This document shows, in pieces, positions 1-8,310 of a stretch of DNA of 64,000 nucleotides. How positions within the stretch are numbered: position 1 is the first letter of the stretch; each line of letters begins with the position of its first letter. This stretch comes from Chryseobacterium contaminans. Lineage in GTDB: Bacteria; Bacteroidota; Bacteroidia; Flavobacteriales; Weeksellaceae. The notes beneath the pieces are model-generated. The model was not told the DNA's origin and searched no databases. It worked only from the letters and a program-made list of their open reading frames with translations. The position numbers and the translations under genes are program-made. The stretch covers positions 1 to 64,000 of the forward strand of contig NZ_MAYF01000013.1 of assembly GCF_001684955.1 (NCBI RefSeq), given 5' to 3'.

Positions 1-103
1 TTCACCCCATCAAAAATTCTTTGAATTTTCGACACCCCTCCAAAGGATGGAAAAATGAAGGCTACTCTTTATAGAGAAGTTAATATCATTATTGATACCA
101 CTC

Positions 104-134
104 TATTACCTATTACCTATTACCTATTACCTAT
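104..134. repeat. Tandem heptamer repeat (TATTACC, about 4.4 copies)
   Basis: Four perfect copies of TATTACC followed by TAT lie in non-coding DNA. It looks like a slippage-prone simple repeat. It is far upstream of the first gene and no role can be assigned. Confidence 0.85.
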
Positions 135-152
135 CATTCACCCTCCTTCTCT

Positions 153-260
153 AGCCCCGATAGGAACGGTTACCCCGCAACAGGGAGTTGGAGTGCCGGA
201 GGGTTTGAGCGTAGGAGTGTAAGGCGTGAGGAGTATGAGTGGATAGCGGGAAATAGCTCC
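153..260. repeat. REP-like intergenic element
   Basis: A GC-richer block in AT-rich DNA starts AGCCCCGATAGGAACGG and ends GGATAGCGGGAAATAGCTCC. The two ends are loosely inverted, with a G-rich centre lacking an open frame. From memory this resembles dispersed intergenic repeats of Flavobacteriia that begin AGCCCCGAT and end GCGGGA..AGCTCC. Only one copy is present here, so its repeat status rests on family knowledge. The rest of 1-610 is AT-rich and holds no gene I can support. Confidence 0.4.
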
Positions 261-498
261 TAATAGATTTGAAAGTTGAATTATCCGTAATAAGAACATT
301 TAAAATTCATTTAGATTTGAAGAAATTTATTTTTTAGCTAGGGTTATTAAAGACTTTATATCTTAGTATATGTTAAAAAAGAGGAATGGAGTAAATATAA
401 GTCCTAATTGAAATAACTTTTCAAAGTATCATTAATTAATTGATCCTTATCTATTAAAGCAATAAATAGCATATTTATTTTTTCTTAAATGGTAGTAC

Positions 499-515
499 TA
501 TTTTTGTTAAATTTG
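499..515 (+). promoter_or_regulatory. Two overlapping -7 boxes upstream of the DUF5686 gene
   Basis: TATTTTTG (499-506) and TAAATTTG (508-515) both match TAnnTTTG. They would give a leader of about 90 nt for the gene at 611. A weaker TACTTTTTG-like box near 576 is closer, so which promoter is used is unclear. Confidence 0.4.
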
Positions 516-610
516 CCGTTTTACATAGAAACGTAAGAATATTTTATTTTTTTATATATTTTTTAAAAAAGTGCATACTTTTTGTTTGTGCTAATTGCCT
601 GAAGAAACGA

Positions 611-3145
611 ATGATGTTAAACAAGAACTCCAAAAAACACTATTTTTTATTTTTTTTCCTGACCATTACCAGCTTTGCATATGCTCAAAACAGGGCCAGT
701 GGAAAGATTGTTGATGCCAAAAATAACAAAGAAGTGAGCAAGGTTGATATTTTTATCAATGACAATTCAGCTCCTTCTCTTACTACAACTTCGGGAAGCT
801 TCACCGTTCAGTCAGATAGCATTATCCAAAGATTAAGATTTGTTAGAAAAAACTATACTACAGAAATTCTTGATATTACTCCTGAGAATGCAGAAAATAT
901 TTTTGTTCAGCTATCCCAAGCGAAGGTAAGCAATATCCAGGAAGTGGTTATCCAGGCAGGAAAACCTAAATACAAAAGCAAGAAGGAAAACCCGGCTTAT
1001 GCGATTATGCAAAAAGTTTGGGCTCAAAAGAGAAATAACGGTCTGGAAAAATTTGATACTTATACCTATAAGGAATATGAAAAAACCCAGTTTGACCTTA
1101 ACAATATAGACAGTGCCTTTATGAAGAAAAAAATCTTCAATAAGCTTGACTTTATTTTTGATTATGCGGATTCTACTGCCAGCGGCAGGCTTGGTCTTCC
1201 TATTTTTCTGAATGAAGCTGTTTATGAAAATTATGGTAAAAACAGACCGGATAAAGACAGCAAAAGAACTTTAGTCGCTCAAAAAACATCAGGATTTCAA
1301 GATAATCAGGTAATTACGGTCTCCGCAAAGAACCTTTACCGGGATATTAATATTTATGATAATACATTAAATTATTTTGATATCGGATTTCAAAGTCCGG
1401 CAGGAACAGATGGGTTCGGAACTTATGATTATAACCTTGTAGACACCATTTCTATTCGTGGAGAGAAGGCTTTTCAAATAAGATATCAGCCAAAGCGTAA
1501 GGATGTACTGGCATTTCAGGGAAACCTTTATATAGATACGGATACTTATGCTGTTTTGGGAGCGACTTTAAGATCAACACAAAAAATCAATGTTAACTTC
1601 GTCAACAGTGTTTATACCCAACTGGAATATGATAATCCGGATGAAACAACCTTCCTTCCAAAGAAATTGGTTACGGAAGTTGAAATGAGTCCTTTTTCTA
1701 AGAAAAAAGGCTCCAAAAGCATTATTGCCAGAAAATCTGTTGATTATTCTAATTATGAGTTCAATATTCCACTTGACCCCAAAGTTTTCAAACGAAAGGA
1801 GGAGGAATATGAGGATAAATTTACAGATAAAGATGAAGCTTACTGGACAAAAGCAAGACCAGATACATTGTCTAAATCCGAACAGGGTGTTTATAAAATG
1901 TTGGATCAGTTACAACAAACGCCAAAGTTCAACCGCATGGTAAAATTATTTGAAACTCTTGGCTCACGTTATTATAACGCTTTTAAAGGAGTAGATTTCG
2001 GCCCTATCTTCTCTGTATATGGTAGAAATGAAGTGGAAGGAGACAGAATCAGACTAGGAGCAAGATCCTATTTTGGACTGAATGATCCATGGAGAGTTCA
2101 ATTCTATACTGCTTATGGCTTTAAAGATCGTCAGGTAAAATACGGTGCGGAAGCACGATATATGTTCAACAGGCTTAACCGATTTATGATTGGTGCCGGG
2201 ACCAGCAGGGATATTGTTCAACTTGGAGGACAGCTTACTTCCGGAGACGGAGTAGCATCACGTTCTTTATCTTCAAGTACTTTTTTTGCAAGAGGAGAGA
2301 ATATTTCTTTAAGTTCTGTAAACCAAACGAGCGTTTTTGCAGCCATTGAACCATGGAAAAACATACAGATAAGAGTTGATGGAGTGATGCAAAGTATTAA
2401 ATCTGCGATTCCAGAAAAATTTAACCTTATGTATTATCAGCCTGATGGGCAATTAAGAAAAACGGTAAATGATTCTCACGTTACCATTAGTTTAATTGCA
2501 AAGCCAGGCGCAAGATTTTCTCAAACCGGAATTGACAGATACCAGGCAAAAAACTTAGCTCCTACAATAGTATTAAGATACACCAGAGGTATTGAGGGAT
2601 TATTCAATGCTGATTTCAACTACGACAAGCTTCAGTTTATGTTCTACAAGCCGTTTTTAATTGGAACATTAGGTAAAACCATTGTCAACTTTGAAGCAGG
2701 AAAGAACTTCAATACAGTTCCTTTGGCTTTACAGAATATTATTCCCGCTAATCTTTCTTATGGTTTAGCCCCGAATACATTCTCACAGCTTAATTATTAT
2801 GAATTTGTGGCTGACGCTTATACAACTCTTCACCTGGAACATCACTTTAATGGTAAAATATTGTCTTATATTCCTTTAATCAAGAAATTAAAATTCAGAG
2901 AAGTTGCTTTTATAAGAGCGGCATACGGAACTTTAAGTGATGCATCCAAAGCTATTAATGTGGAAGGATTTAAATATTCAGCACCAAGCGAGCATATTTA
3001 CTATGAATATGGATTTGGAATTGAAAACATTGGTATCGGAAACCTAAGACTATTCAGAGTAGACTTCAACTGGAGAGGAAATTATCTTGACAGGCCTGAT
3101 ATTTCAAAATTCGGTGTTAAAGCCGGCATCCAGGTAGGATTTTAA
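611..3145 (+). CDS. DUF5686 family outer-membrane protein with N-terminal carboxypeptidase-regulatory-like domain
   Basis: 844 residues. A signal peptide ending near AYA-Q (residue 26) is followed by a beta-sandwich of the CarboxypepD_reg-like type (about 27-105), then the long DUF5686 region. The C-terminal half is rich in alternating aromatic strands and ends in GIQVGF, as in an outer-membrane beta-barrel. DUF5686 proteins are widespread in Bacteroidota and resemble SusC-like proteins without the plug; their substrate is unknown. Two adjacent ATGs (611 and 614) could both serve as start. The gene is monocistronic and ends at a strong bidirectional hairpin at 3167-3199. The family call is firm, the function is not. 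Confidence 0.85.
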   Translation: MMLNKNSKKHYFLFFFLTITSFAYAQNRASGKIVDAKNNKEVSKVDIFINDNSAPSLTTTSGSFTVQSDSIIQRLRFVRKNYTTEILDITPENAENIFVQLSQAKVSNIQEVVIQAGKPKYKSKKENPAYAIMQKVWAQKRNNGLEKFDTYTYKEYEKTQFDLNNIDSAFMKKKIFNKLDFIFDYADSTASGRLGLPIFLNEAVYENYGKNRPDKDSKRTLVAQKTSGFQDNQVITVSAKNLYRDINIYDNTLNYFDIGFQSPAGTDGFGTYDYNLVDTISIRGEKAFQIRYQPKRKDVLAFQGNLYIDTDTYAVLGATLRSTQKINVNFVNSVYTQLEYDNPDETTFLPKKLVTEVEMSPFSKKKGSKSIIARKSVDYSNYEFNIPLDPKVFKRKEEEYEDKFTDKDEAYWTKARPDTLSKSEQGVYKMLDQLQQTPKFNRMVKLFETLGSRYYNAFKGVDFGPIFSVYGRNEVEGDRIRLGARSYFGLNDPWRVQFYTAYGFKDRQVKYGAEARYMFNRLNRFMIGAGTSRDIVQLGGQLTSGDGVASRSLSSSTFFARGENISLSSVNQTSVFAAIEPWKNIQIRVDGVMQSIKSAIPEKFNLMYYQPDGQLRKTVNDSHVTISLIAKPGARFSQTGIDRYQAKNLAPTIVLRYTRGIEGLFNADFNYDKLQFMFYKPFLIGTLGKTIVNFEAGKNFNTVPLALQNIIPANLSYGLAPNTFSQLNYYEFVADAYTTLHLEHHFNGKILSYIPLIKKLKFREVAFIRAAYGTLSDASKAINVEGFKYSAPSEHIYYEYGFGIENIGIGNLRLFRVDFNWRGNYLDRPDISKFGVKAGIQVGF

Positions 3146-3166
3146 AGTAAAATGATTATAATAAAC

Positions 3167-3205
3167 AGTTCGGGCGGCTTCAAAGAAGCCGCCCGAACTT
3201 ATTTC
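3167..3205. terminator. Bidirectional terminator between the DUF5686 gene and the peptide genes
   Basis: A perfect stem AGTTCGGGCGGCTT / AAGCCGCCCGAACT (3167-3180 / 3186-3199), extended by one C-G pair round a 3-nt loop. It lies between two convergent transcription units and can serve both. Confidence 0.9.
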
Positions 3206-3211
3206 TATTAC

Positions 3212-3382
3212 CTAAGAGCAATTACAAGACTCCTCTAAAGTATTCAGACAATATTGCTTCTGCCAGGAGCTCAACCCACACCATTGTGCACAGGTGGTTA
3301 TTATAAAATCCGGACATATATAGTCATTTCCTGCAGCGATTGATTTCAACTGCTTCTTTGTAATTCTTTTATAATTCTTCAT
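3212..3382 (-). CDS. Bacteriocin-like leader peptide, six-Cys core (second of pair)
   Basis: 56 residues starting MKNYKRITKKQLKSIAAG, a double-glycine-type leader, followed by a Cys-rich core ending ESCNCS. Core spacing is C-x7-C-x3-C-x9-C-x7-C-x-C with a conserved WCGxxxWQK block and CLN. The neighbour at 3393-3557 has the same six-Cys order. An extra ATG one codon upstream (3385) is possible. It lies 10 nt after that neighbour, so both are likely on one transcript. Such peptides are common in Chryseobacterium and annotated bacteriocin-like. No exporter or modifying enzyme is nearby, so antimicrobial activity is unproven. Confidence 0.75.
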   Translation of the reverse strand: MKNYKRITKKQLKSIAAGNDYICPDFIITTCAQWCGLSSWQKQYCLNTLEESCNCS

Positions 3383-3392
3383 CATCTATTGG

Positions 3393-3557
3393 CTAGCAAT
3401 TACAAGGCATTTCATCAATAACAGCATTCAGGCAATGGGCTTTTTGCCAGGCTGTCCAGCCACACCATTCACTGCACCATGAAGCAGGAATCGGACATCT
3501 TTCTCCTCCGGCAATTGTTTTCAACTGTCTTTTCGTTAGTTTTTTCAGATTTTTCAT
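3393..3557 (-). CDS. Bacteriocin-like leader peptide, six-Cys core (first of pair)
   Basis: 54 residues: leader MKNLKKLTKRQLKTIAGG, then a core with C-x6-C-x3-C-x9-C-x9-C-x-C ending PCNC. It shares WCGxxxWQK and CLN with the downstream peptide, although the leader-core junction and loops differ, so the pair are diverged paralogues. Cleavage after GG by a C39-type peptidase is the family expectation, but none is encoded here. A TATATTTG box on this strand (3640-3633) and a conserved leader motif (3607-3580) precede it. The core might form disulfides; this is inference. Confidence 0.8.
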   Translation of the reverse strand: MKNLKKLTKRQLKTIAGGERCPIPASWCSEWCGWTAWQKAHCLNAVIDEMPCNC

Positions 3558-3579
3558 ATTATTTAGTTTTAATGTGTTG

Positions 3580-3607
3580 CCTACTCTTTATGCTTTTCGG
3601 CTTCCGC
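3580..3607 (-). promoter_or_regulatory. Conserved 5' leader motif shared with the peptide gene at 27821
   Basis: On the minus strand: GCGGAAGCCGAAAAGC, four variable bases, then AGAGTAGG, ending 22 nt before the ATG. The same arrangement (GCGGTATCCGAAAAGC, four bases, AGAGTAGG) precedes the peptide gene starting at 27821. The two differences in the first part fall in the loop of a possible CGG-xxx-CCG mini-hairpin. Confidence 0.55.
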
Positions 3608-3632
3608 AACTGATTTGTTATTTGATATATAA

Positions 3633-3640
3633 CAAATATA
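3633..3640 (-). promoter_or_regulatory. -7 box of the peptide pair
   Basis: TATATTTG on the minus strand, a perfect TAnnTTTG. It predicts a leader of about 70 nt containing the motif at 3607-3580. An inverted repeat TTTGTTA/TAACAAA (3614-3636) overlaps the predicted start site. Confidence 0.55.
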
Positions 3641-3699
3641 TAAATATTTCACCTACCATAGAATATTTATAATAAATTTAACTTTTTGATATAAAAACA

Positions 3700-3730
3700 A
3701 AAAAAGCCTCAGCAAGATGCCGAGGCTTTA
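3700..3730 (-). terminator. Terminator of the rplU-rpmA operon
   Basis: Stem AAAGCCTC / GAGGCTTT around AGCAAGATGC, followed on the minus strand by a T-run. It lies just beyond the rpmA stop codon. Confidence 0.85.
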
Positions 3731-3750
3731 ATTTTTATAAAACGCCTGAA

Positions 3751-4008
3751 TTATGCGTTTGGCTCTACAGATACGAAAGATCTGTTGTTTGCTTTCTTTC
3801 TGAAAACTACTTTACCGTCTACTAATGCAAACAAAGTGTGGTCTTTACCGATACCAACGTTATCACCTGGGTGGTGTTGAGTACCTCTTTGTCTAACAAT
3901 AATATTTCCTGCAATAGCAGCTTGTCCTCCGAAAATCTTCACACCTAATCTTTTAGAGTGAGACTCTCTACCGTTCTTGGAACTACCGACTCCTTTCTTG
4001 TGTGCCAT
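3751..4008 (-). CDS. rpmA: 50S ribosomal protein bL27
   Basis: 85 residues starting [16 protein letters not shown], the canonical bL27 N-terminus (no N-terminal cleavage extension), followed by the conserved LGVKxFGGQ and RQRGTxxHPG blocks. The protein binds 23S rRNA beside the peptidyl-transferase centre. It lies 12 nt downstream of rplU, the conserved L21-L27 operon, and ends at the hairpin at 3700-3730. Length and motifs are fully normal. Confidence 0.98.
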   Translation of the reverse strand: MAHKKGVGSSKNGRESHSKRLGVKIFGGQAAIAGNIIVRQRGTQHHPGDNVGIGKDHTLFALVDGKVVFRKKANNRSFVSVEPNA

Positions 4009-4020
4009 TTTATTACTGGA

Positions 4021-4596
4021 TTATTTGTTAAGTGCTTTAAATTGATCAATATTCTTAATGATAGCAGCATCTACTTCTTCATGAGTAAGAATATTCTTTT
4101 CTAATTCAACTTTAACTGCTTTACCTAAAGTAATTAAAGTTTCTCTGTTCTCTTTAGACTGAGACAAGTTGTTTTTCTTTAAGTGATAGTTCAACTCGTG
4201 ATCTTCGCTAAAGTTAACAGTTGCGTTGTCAGAAAGAACCTCAGACTTTACAGTTTCTTTTTTAGCAGCTTTTTTAGCTCCTGCTTCAAATCCTGTAATA
4301 CCAGTGATTACGATTTGAGTTAAAGATTGTCTGTGACCATTTTTCACTTTGTAACCTTTTCTTCTTTTCTTTTTGAAAACGATTACTTTATCAGCTTTAA
4401 CATGGTCTAGGATCTCTGCCTCCACAGTGATACCGCTTACAGCTGGGGCGCCTACAGTGATTGCTCCGTTTACAGTAAGAAGAACTTTATCGAAAGAAAC
4501 TTTCCCTCCTTTATCTCCTTTTAAACGGTTCACAAACAACTTCTGGTCTTGCTCAACTTTGTATTGAAGCCCTGCTATTTCTACAATTGCAAACAT
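4021..4596 (-). CDS. rplU: 50S ribosomal protein bL21 with long C-terminal extension
   Basis: 191 residues. The first roughly 103 are a standard bL21 (MFAIVEIAGLQYKVEQ; KKKRRKGYKVKNGHRQ), which binds 23S rRNA. The remaining roughly 88 begin with a Lys/Ala-rich linker (GAKKAAKKETVKSE) and continue as a predicted helical, charged domain ending FKALNK. Bacterial L21 is usually close to 100 residues; extended forms occur in flavobacteria. The tail resembles an adaptor-type helical domain but I cannot name it. It is first gene of the rplU-rpmA operon, with a minus-strand TATATTTG box at 4634-4627 about 30 nt upstream. Confidence 0.95.
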   Translation of the reverse strand: MFAIVEIAGLQYKVEQDQKLFVNRLKGDKGGKVSFDKVLLTVNGAITVGAPAVSGITVEAEILDHVKADKVIVFKKKRRKGYKVKNGHRQSLTQIVITGITGFEAGAKKAAKKETVKSEVLSDNATVNFSEDHELNYHLKKNNLSQSKENRETLITLGKAVKVELEKNILTHEEVDAAIIKNIDQFKALNK

Positions 4597-4626
4597 TGTT
4601 TATAAATTTTTAGTTATTTCGAGGTG

Positions 4627-4634
4627 CAAATATA
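4627..4634 (-). promoter_or_regulatory. -7 box of rplU-rpmA
   Basis: TATATTTG on the minus strand, with TTG at 4660-4658 (23-nt spacing) as candidate -33 element. The predicted leader is about 25 nt. Confidence 0.65.
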
Positions 4635-4778
4635 CAAATAAAATTCTAAACACCTTACAATCAAAGCAATGTTTTTTTGTTAAAAATATATTCACTATGT
4701 TTTGAATAATTTTTAACACTAAAGTGCTCATACATAAAAGATAATTTCTTACCTTCGTTTCACCAACTAAATAATTAT

Positions 4779-5666
4779 ATGAAAAGAAACTTTAATCTCT
4801 GCTTAATAGCAGGCGCCATTGCTGCAACATTCCTGACAGCATGTAGTGATGACAAAATGGAAGAGACTGTTCTTCCTCAAAAGGAAAGCCTTAGTGCAAA
4901 AATTGAACAACCAGGAACTGTTGAAAAAAACTGTTCTTACGTAGACAACAACTGGAGCTCATCTTCTGTTTTATTGACAGGACTTCAGAATTCCACAGAC
5001 ACCAATTTTATGAATGCTCAAATGACTAAAATTGCAAGTTTATGGGGAAGAAGCAATCCTACTTTGAGATTTGTGAACGATCCTTCCAATTTCAATTCAA
5101 CCTACAATGCCATTTCCTACTCTACAGGAAAGATCTATTACGGATACGCCATCTATTATGATGCGAAAGCAAAAGGTGGTGATATTGTAAATGCAATGAT
5201 CCTTGCTCATGAGTACGGGCATCAGTTACAATATATCTTTGGACTTCCTTCAGTAAGTGAAAACACAGCAAGACCCAACGAGCTTGAAGCAGATGGTTTT
5301 GCAGGATATTACTTAAGAAGGCCAAACGGTTACAATAAAACCAGTTTCCCGGAAATTGCTGCAGCTTATGAATTTGCACAAAGCATTGGAGACTATCAGA
5401 CTAACAGTCCAGGACACCACGGAACTCCGGCACAGAGAAGATCTGCGGTTCGTTTAGGTTTCCTTTTAGGGCAATATGATCTTAATGCCTCCAACTTCGA
5501 TTACAACTTCTTCTATTATTATCAGGGAGTTCTTAACGGAACTTACAAAATGGCTAAAAACACTGTAAACCCAGAAATTGATACTTACATGAGCCAATAT
5601 ATAGATGAATTGAGAAAAATTCAGTCCGGAGAAATTTCAGCCGAAGAATTTAAACATCTTCAATAA
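4779..5666 (+). CDS. Neutral zinc metallopeptidase, lipoprotein
   Basis: 295 residues. Signal peptide with lipobox (FLTAC, Cys22), so probably a lipid-anchored envelope protein. The zinc site HEYGHQLQ and the downstream NELEADGFAGYYL match the PF04228-type neutral zinc metallopeptidases (HExGHxxQ ... ELxAD). These are envelope or secreted proteases or protease-like proteins of unknown substrate. A near-consensus -7 box (TACCTTCG, 4750-4757) precedes it. The gene is monocistronic, closed by the hairpin at 5699-5729. No active-site residue appears missing. Confidence 0.87.
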   Translation: MKRNFNLCLIAGAIAATFLTACSDDKMEETVLPQKESLSAKIEQPGTVEKNCSYVDNNWSSSSVLLTGLQNSTDTNFMNAQMTKIASLWGRSNPTLRFVNDPSNFNSTYNAISYSTGKIYYGYAIYYDAKAKGGDIVNAMILAHEYGHQLQYIFGLPSVSENTARPNELEADGFAGYYLRRPNGYNKTSFPEIAAAYEFAQSIGDYQTNSPGHHGTPAQRRSAVRLGFLLGQYDLNASNFDYNFFYYYQGVLNGTYKMAKNTVNPEIDTYMSQYIDELRKIQSGEISAEEFKHLQ

Positions 5667-5698
5667 AGAAACATTCATTTTTAGCATATTTAAGAAAG

Positions 5699-5729
5699 GA
5701 GGCAGACAATTGGGTTCTGCCTCTTTTTA
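5699..5729 (+). terminator. Terminator after the metallopeptidase gene
   Basis: Stem AGGCAGA / TCTGCCT (5700-5706 / 5716-5722) followed by CTTTTTATTTG. Confidence 0.85.
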
Positions 5730-5735
5730 TTTGTT

Positions 5736-5766
5736 TTGAAAAATAACAGAAGTTTATTTACTTTTG
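5736..5766 (+). promoter_or_regulatory. Promoter of the acyltransferase gene
   Basis: TTG at 5736-5738, a 20-nt spacer and TACTTTTG at 5759-5766: a full Bacteroidota promoter. Its position excludes TTG 5764 as a translation start, because that codon lies within the -7 box. Confidence 0.75.
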
Positions 5767-5784
5767 ACCCTATATCCAATACTC

Positions 5785-6879
5785 ATGAACAGAGACCTCT
5801 ATATTGATTTCGCCAAAGGACTGGCTACTCTATCTATTATCTTCATCCATACAGCTTTCTGGTCGGGTCAGTTTTATATTCCAGCTGAAGTAAGGGTCTT
5901 TTCCCTTGTCTTTGATGTTGCACTATTTTATGCATTGAGTGGAATAACTTCGGGAGCTAATATTGAGAAAACATTATACAGACTGCTTAAACTTCAGATC
6001 ACCTACATGATCTTTGTAACCTTTCTGTTCTTTCTGGATTATTTCTTTAAGGTTTTTGGACTTTCATTCTTTTCTTTGGAATGGCTACAAAGCTTTTATT
6101 CAACATTTGGTTCAAAATATTCAACCACAAGCATCTCATCAATACCTCAATGGCAAAACCTTGGTAACTGGTATCTTCATCAATATACCAATGCTGATAC
6201 ATTTCCTGTTGTCATGGGAAGCTTCTGGTATTTAAAAGTATATTATATTCTTACTGTTCTTGGTGTACTCATCTTAAGGTTTTTCCCAAAACATATCAAT
6301 TGGTTCATTGGACTTTGTATTGGCTTAACCCTATTAATCAACATTTTCCCTGAATATTACCCAACCGGACAAGTTGGTTATGTTGCTTTTTATATGGCAG
6401 TCTTCTTAATTGGAAACAGAATGCGCGGAAAAAAAATCGCAACCAAACTAATCCCTGTCTTATATGCGCTTGTAGGAGTGGCTTTAACATGGATGTTCTG
6501 GTACTATGGAAATGAAATTTTCTACAAAATCAATAAGAATAAATTTCCACCACAAATTCCTTACATTATTTGGGCACAGTTCTCATTGGTTACTTTATTT
6601 GTTCTTTACAACAGATTAAAAGTGACCAAAGATAATATCATAACATACATTGGTAAAAATGCTATTTTCTTCTATTTTGCACAGGGGCTAAGCTCATCGT
6701 TGGTTTATTTTCTGGTAGTTCCTCTGAAGGGAAATATACCATGGTGGCTTTTAATGATCATTATTTATGTTATTAATATCATTTTAGCATTCATTATTTC
6801 TGCGTGGTTGAAAAAAGTAGATGCATTGGGATGGAATATCCTTGAGTTTTTAAGAAAAAAAACAGCTATTAAAAATTGA
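5785..6879 (+). CDS. Acyltransferase-3 family integral membrane protein
   Basis: 364 residues from ATG 5785 (MNRDLYIDFAKG). An in-frame TTG at 5764 is rejected because it lies in the promoter. The opening RDxxxDxxKGxxxxxxxxxHT, with the catalytic-type His, and about ten hydrophobic segments are typical of acyltransferase 3 proteins. These move O-acetyl or other acyl groups onto surface or periplasmic sugars. Neither neighbour is a polysaccharide gene, so the acceptor cannot be guessed. No terminator is evident before 6998. Confidence 0.82.
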   Translation: MNRDLYIDFAKGLATLSIIFIHTAFWSGQFYIPAEVRVFSLVFDVALFYALSGITSGANIEKTLYRLLKLQITYMIFVTFLFFLDYFFKVFGLSFFSLEWLQSFYSTFGSKYSTTSISSIPQWQNLGNWYLHQYTNADTFPVVMGSFWYLKVYYILTVLGVLILRFFPKHINWFIGLCIGLTLLINIFPEYYPTGQVGYVAFYMAVFLIGNRMRGKKIATKLIPVLYALVGVALTWMFWYYGNEIFYKINKNKFPPQIPYIIWAQFSLVTLFVLYNRLKVTKDNIITYIGKNAIFFYFAQGLSSSLVYFLVVPLKGNIPWWLLMIIIYVINIILAFIISAWLKKVDALGWNILEFLRKKTAIKN

Positions 6880-6997
6880 TTGTTTCATAAATTCGTATAG
6901 CCTACCGATTATATAAAACTTAACAGAAAGTAAATTCTATCCATCCAGAAGCATTGAATATGTCTAATTTGTATTAAATTTACAAAAATTTTAAAAC

Positions 6998-7576
6998 ATG
7001 TTTAAGTTGAAACTTCCTACCGATCCAAGGTGGGCAAACATTGCGGAAGGAAACATCGAAGAAATTTTAACGGATCATGCATGGTGTGAACAAAAAGCAG
7101 CTACCAATGCAATAGGTCTTATCACAATGCTTCCTGAACATCCTGAAATCGTTACAGAACTTCTTGCCATTGCCCAGGAAGAACTGGATCATTTTAATCA
7201 GGTCCACGAGATCATCAAAAAGAGAGGCTATAAATTTGGAAGAGCAAGAAAAGATGATTACGTGAATGAACTGGCAAAATTTATCATTCAGGGAAGCAGG
7301 GAAGACCTTATTGTAGACAAAATGCTTTTTGCTGCTATGATTGAGGCCAGAAGCTGCGAAAGATTCAAAGTTCTTACTGAAAATATCAAAGATGAAGAAC
7401 TTAAAGTCTTCTACAGGGAACTTATGATCTCAGAAGCCAACCATTATACAACCTTTATTGGTTTCGCAAGACAGCTTGGTAATCCTGAAAAGGTTAACGA
7501 AAGATGGGATGCATGGTTGGAATATGAAGCCAGCATCATTAAATCCTACGGAAATAAAGAAACTATCCACGGGTAA
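6998..7576 (+). CDS. miaE: tRNA-(ms2io6A37) hydroxylase MiaE-like diiron protein
   Basis: 192 residues, usual family length. Four-helix ferritin-like fold with diiron ligands recognisable as Glu in ITDHAWCEQKA-like helix 1, EELDH in helix 2, EARSCER in helix 3 and EANHY in helix 4. MiaE hydroxylates the isopentenyl group of modified A37 in tRNA, in the cytosol. The DUF502 gene follows after 24 nt and is probably co-transcribed. The family call is firm; activity on a ms2i6A substrate is inferred. Confidence 0.9.
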   Translation: MFKLKLPTDPRWANIAEGNIEEILTDHAWCEQKAATNAIGLITMLPEHPEIVTELLAIAQEELDHFNQVHEIIKKRGYKFGRARKDDYVNELAKFIIQGSREDLIVDKMLFAAMIEARSCERFKVLTENIKDEELKVFYRELMISEANHYTTFIGFARQLGNPEKVNERWDAWLEYEASIIKSYGNKETIHG

Positions 7577-7600
7577 AAATAAAACAGTAAAGAATAAACA

Positions 7601-8218
7601 TTGAAGAAACCAAGCTTTGAAAGTATTGCCAATCTATTCCTGAAAAACTTTTTTCAGGGGCTGGTTATTATTGGACCAATAGGACTCACAATTTTTGTGA
7701 TCTGGTATATTGTAAGCGCTATAGACAATCTTATTCCTTCGCTTGCAAAACAGGTTCCAGGGCTTGTTTTCGTTTCAATCATATTACTTACTGCTATTTT
7801 AGGGTATCTGGGAAACAAATTTGTGGTAGGAAGATTCTTTTTCGACACCATGGATAGTTTACTGGAAAAAACACCGGGAGTAAAGCATATTTATACTCCT
7901 ACCAAGGACGTGATGTCCTCTTTTGTGGGTGATAAGAAAAAATTCAACGATCCTGTATGGGTAAAAACCAACGAAAATCCGGAGATCTGGAGAATCGGTT
8001 TTTTAACCCAAAAAGAAATGTCGGACGTTGACAAACATAATTACGTTGCGGTATATTTACCCCATTCCTATGCCATTTCGGGCTGGGTAATTGTTACTGA
8101 AGAAAAAAACATCAAACCTGTAGTGGGGATGACTGCTGCTTCTGCCATGAAGTTTGCAGTAAGCGGCGGTGTTGCCGGATTCCATTCTGATGAAAATATA
8201 TTTAAAGCACCGGAATAA
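7601..8218 (+). CDS. DUF502 family membrane protein
   Basis: 205 residues, starting at TTG 7601 (MKKPSFESIANLF); no ATG is suitably placed. Two transmembrane helices near the N-terminus (about 18-38 and 53-75) precede a soluble domain containing the DUF502 hallmarks PGVxxIYxxxKD and VAVYLPxSYxxSGWVIV. The family is widespread in bacteria and plants and has no assigned enzymatic function. It follows miaE by 24 nt. Confidence 0.85.
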   Translation: MKKPSFESIANLFLKNFFQGLVIIGPIGLTIFVIWYIVSAIDNLIPSLAKQVPGLVFVSIILLTAILGYLGNKFVVGRFFFDTMDSLLEKTPGVKHIYTPTKDVMSSFVGDKKKFNDPVWVKTNENPEIWRIGFLTQKEMSDVDKHNYVAVYLPHSYAISGWVIVTEEKNIKPVVGMTAASAMKFAVSGGVAGFHSDENIFKAPE

Positions 8219-8310
8219 CACCTATTCTGCTTTAGATGTACATTGATGAATTTGAAAATTATTTTCAAACAGATTTTTCTTTTACATACAATTTAAAAAC
8301 ATACCAACCC

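Noticed and set aside
104-134. Possible CRISPR-like repeat
   Set aside because: The unit is only 7 bp, repeats are contiguous and there are no spacers or cas genes.
8236-8310. 25-residue N-terminal extension of tryptophanase
   Set aside because: The added residues do not resemble the family N-terminus; ATG 8311 gives the expected length.
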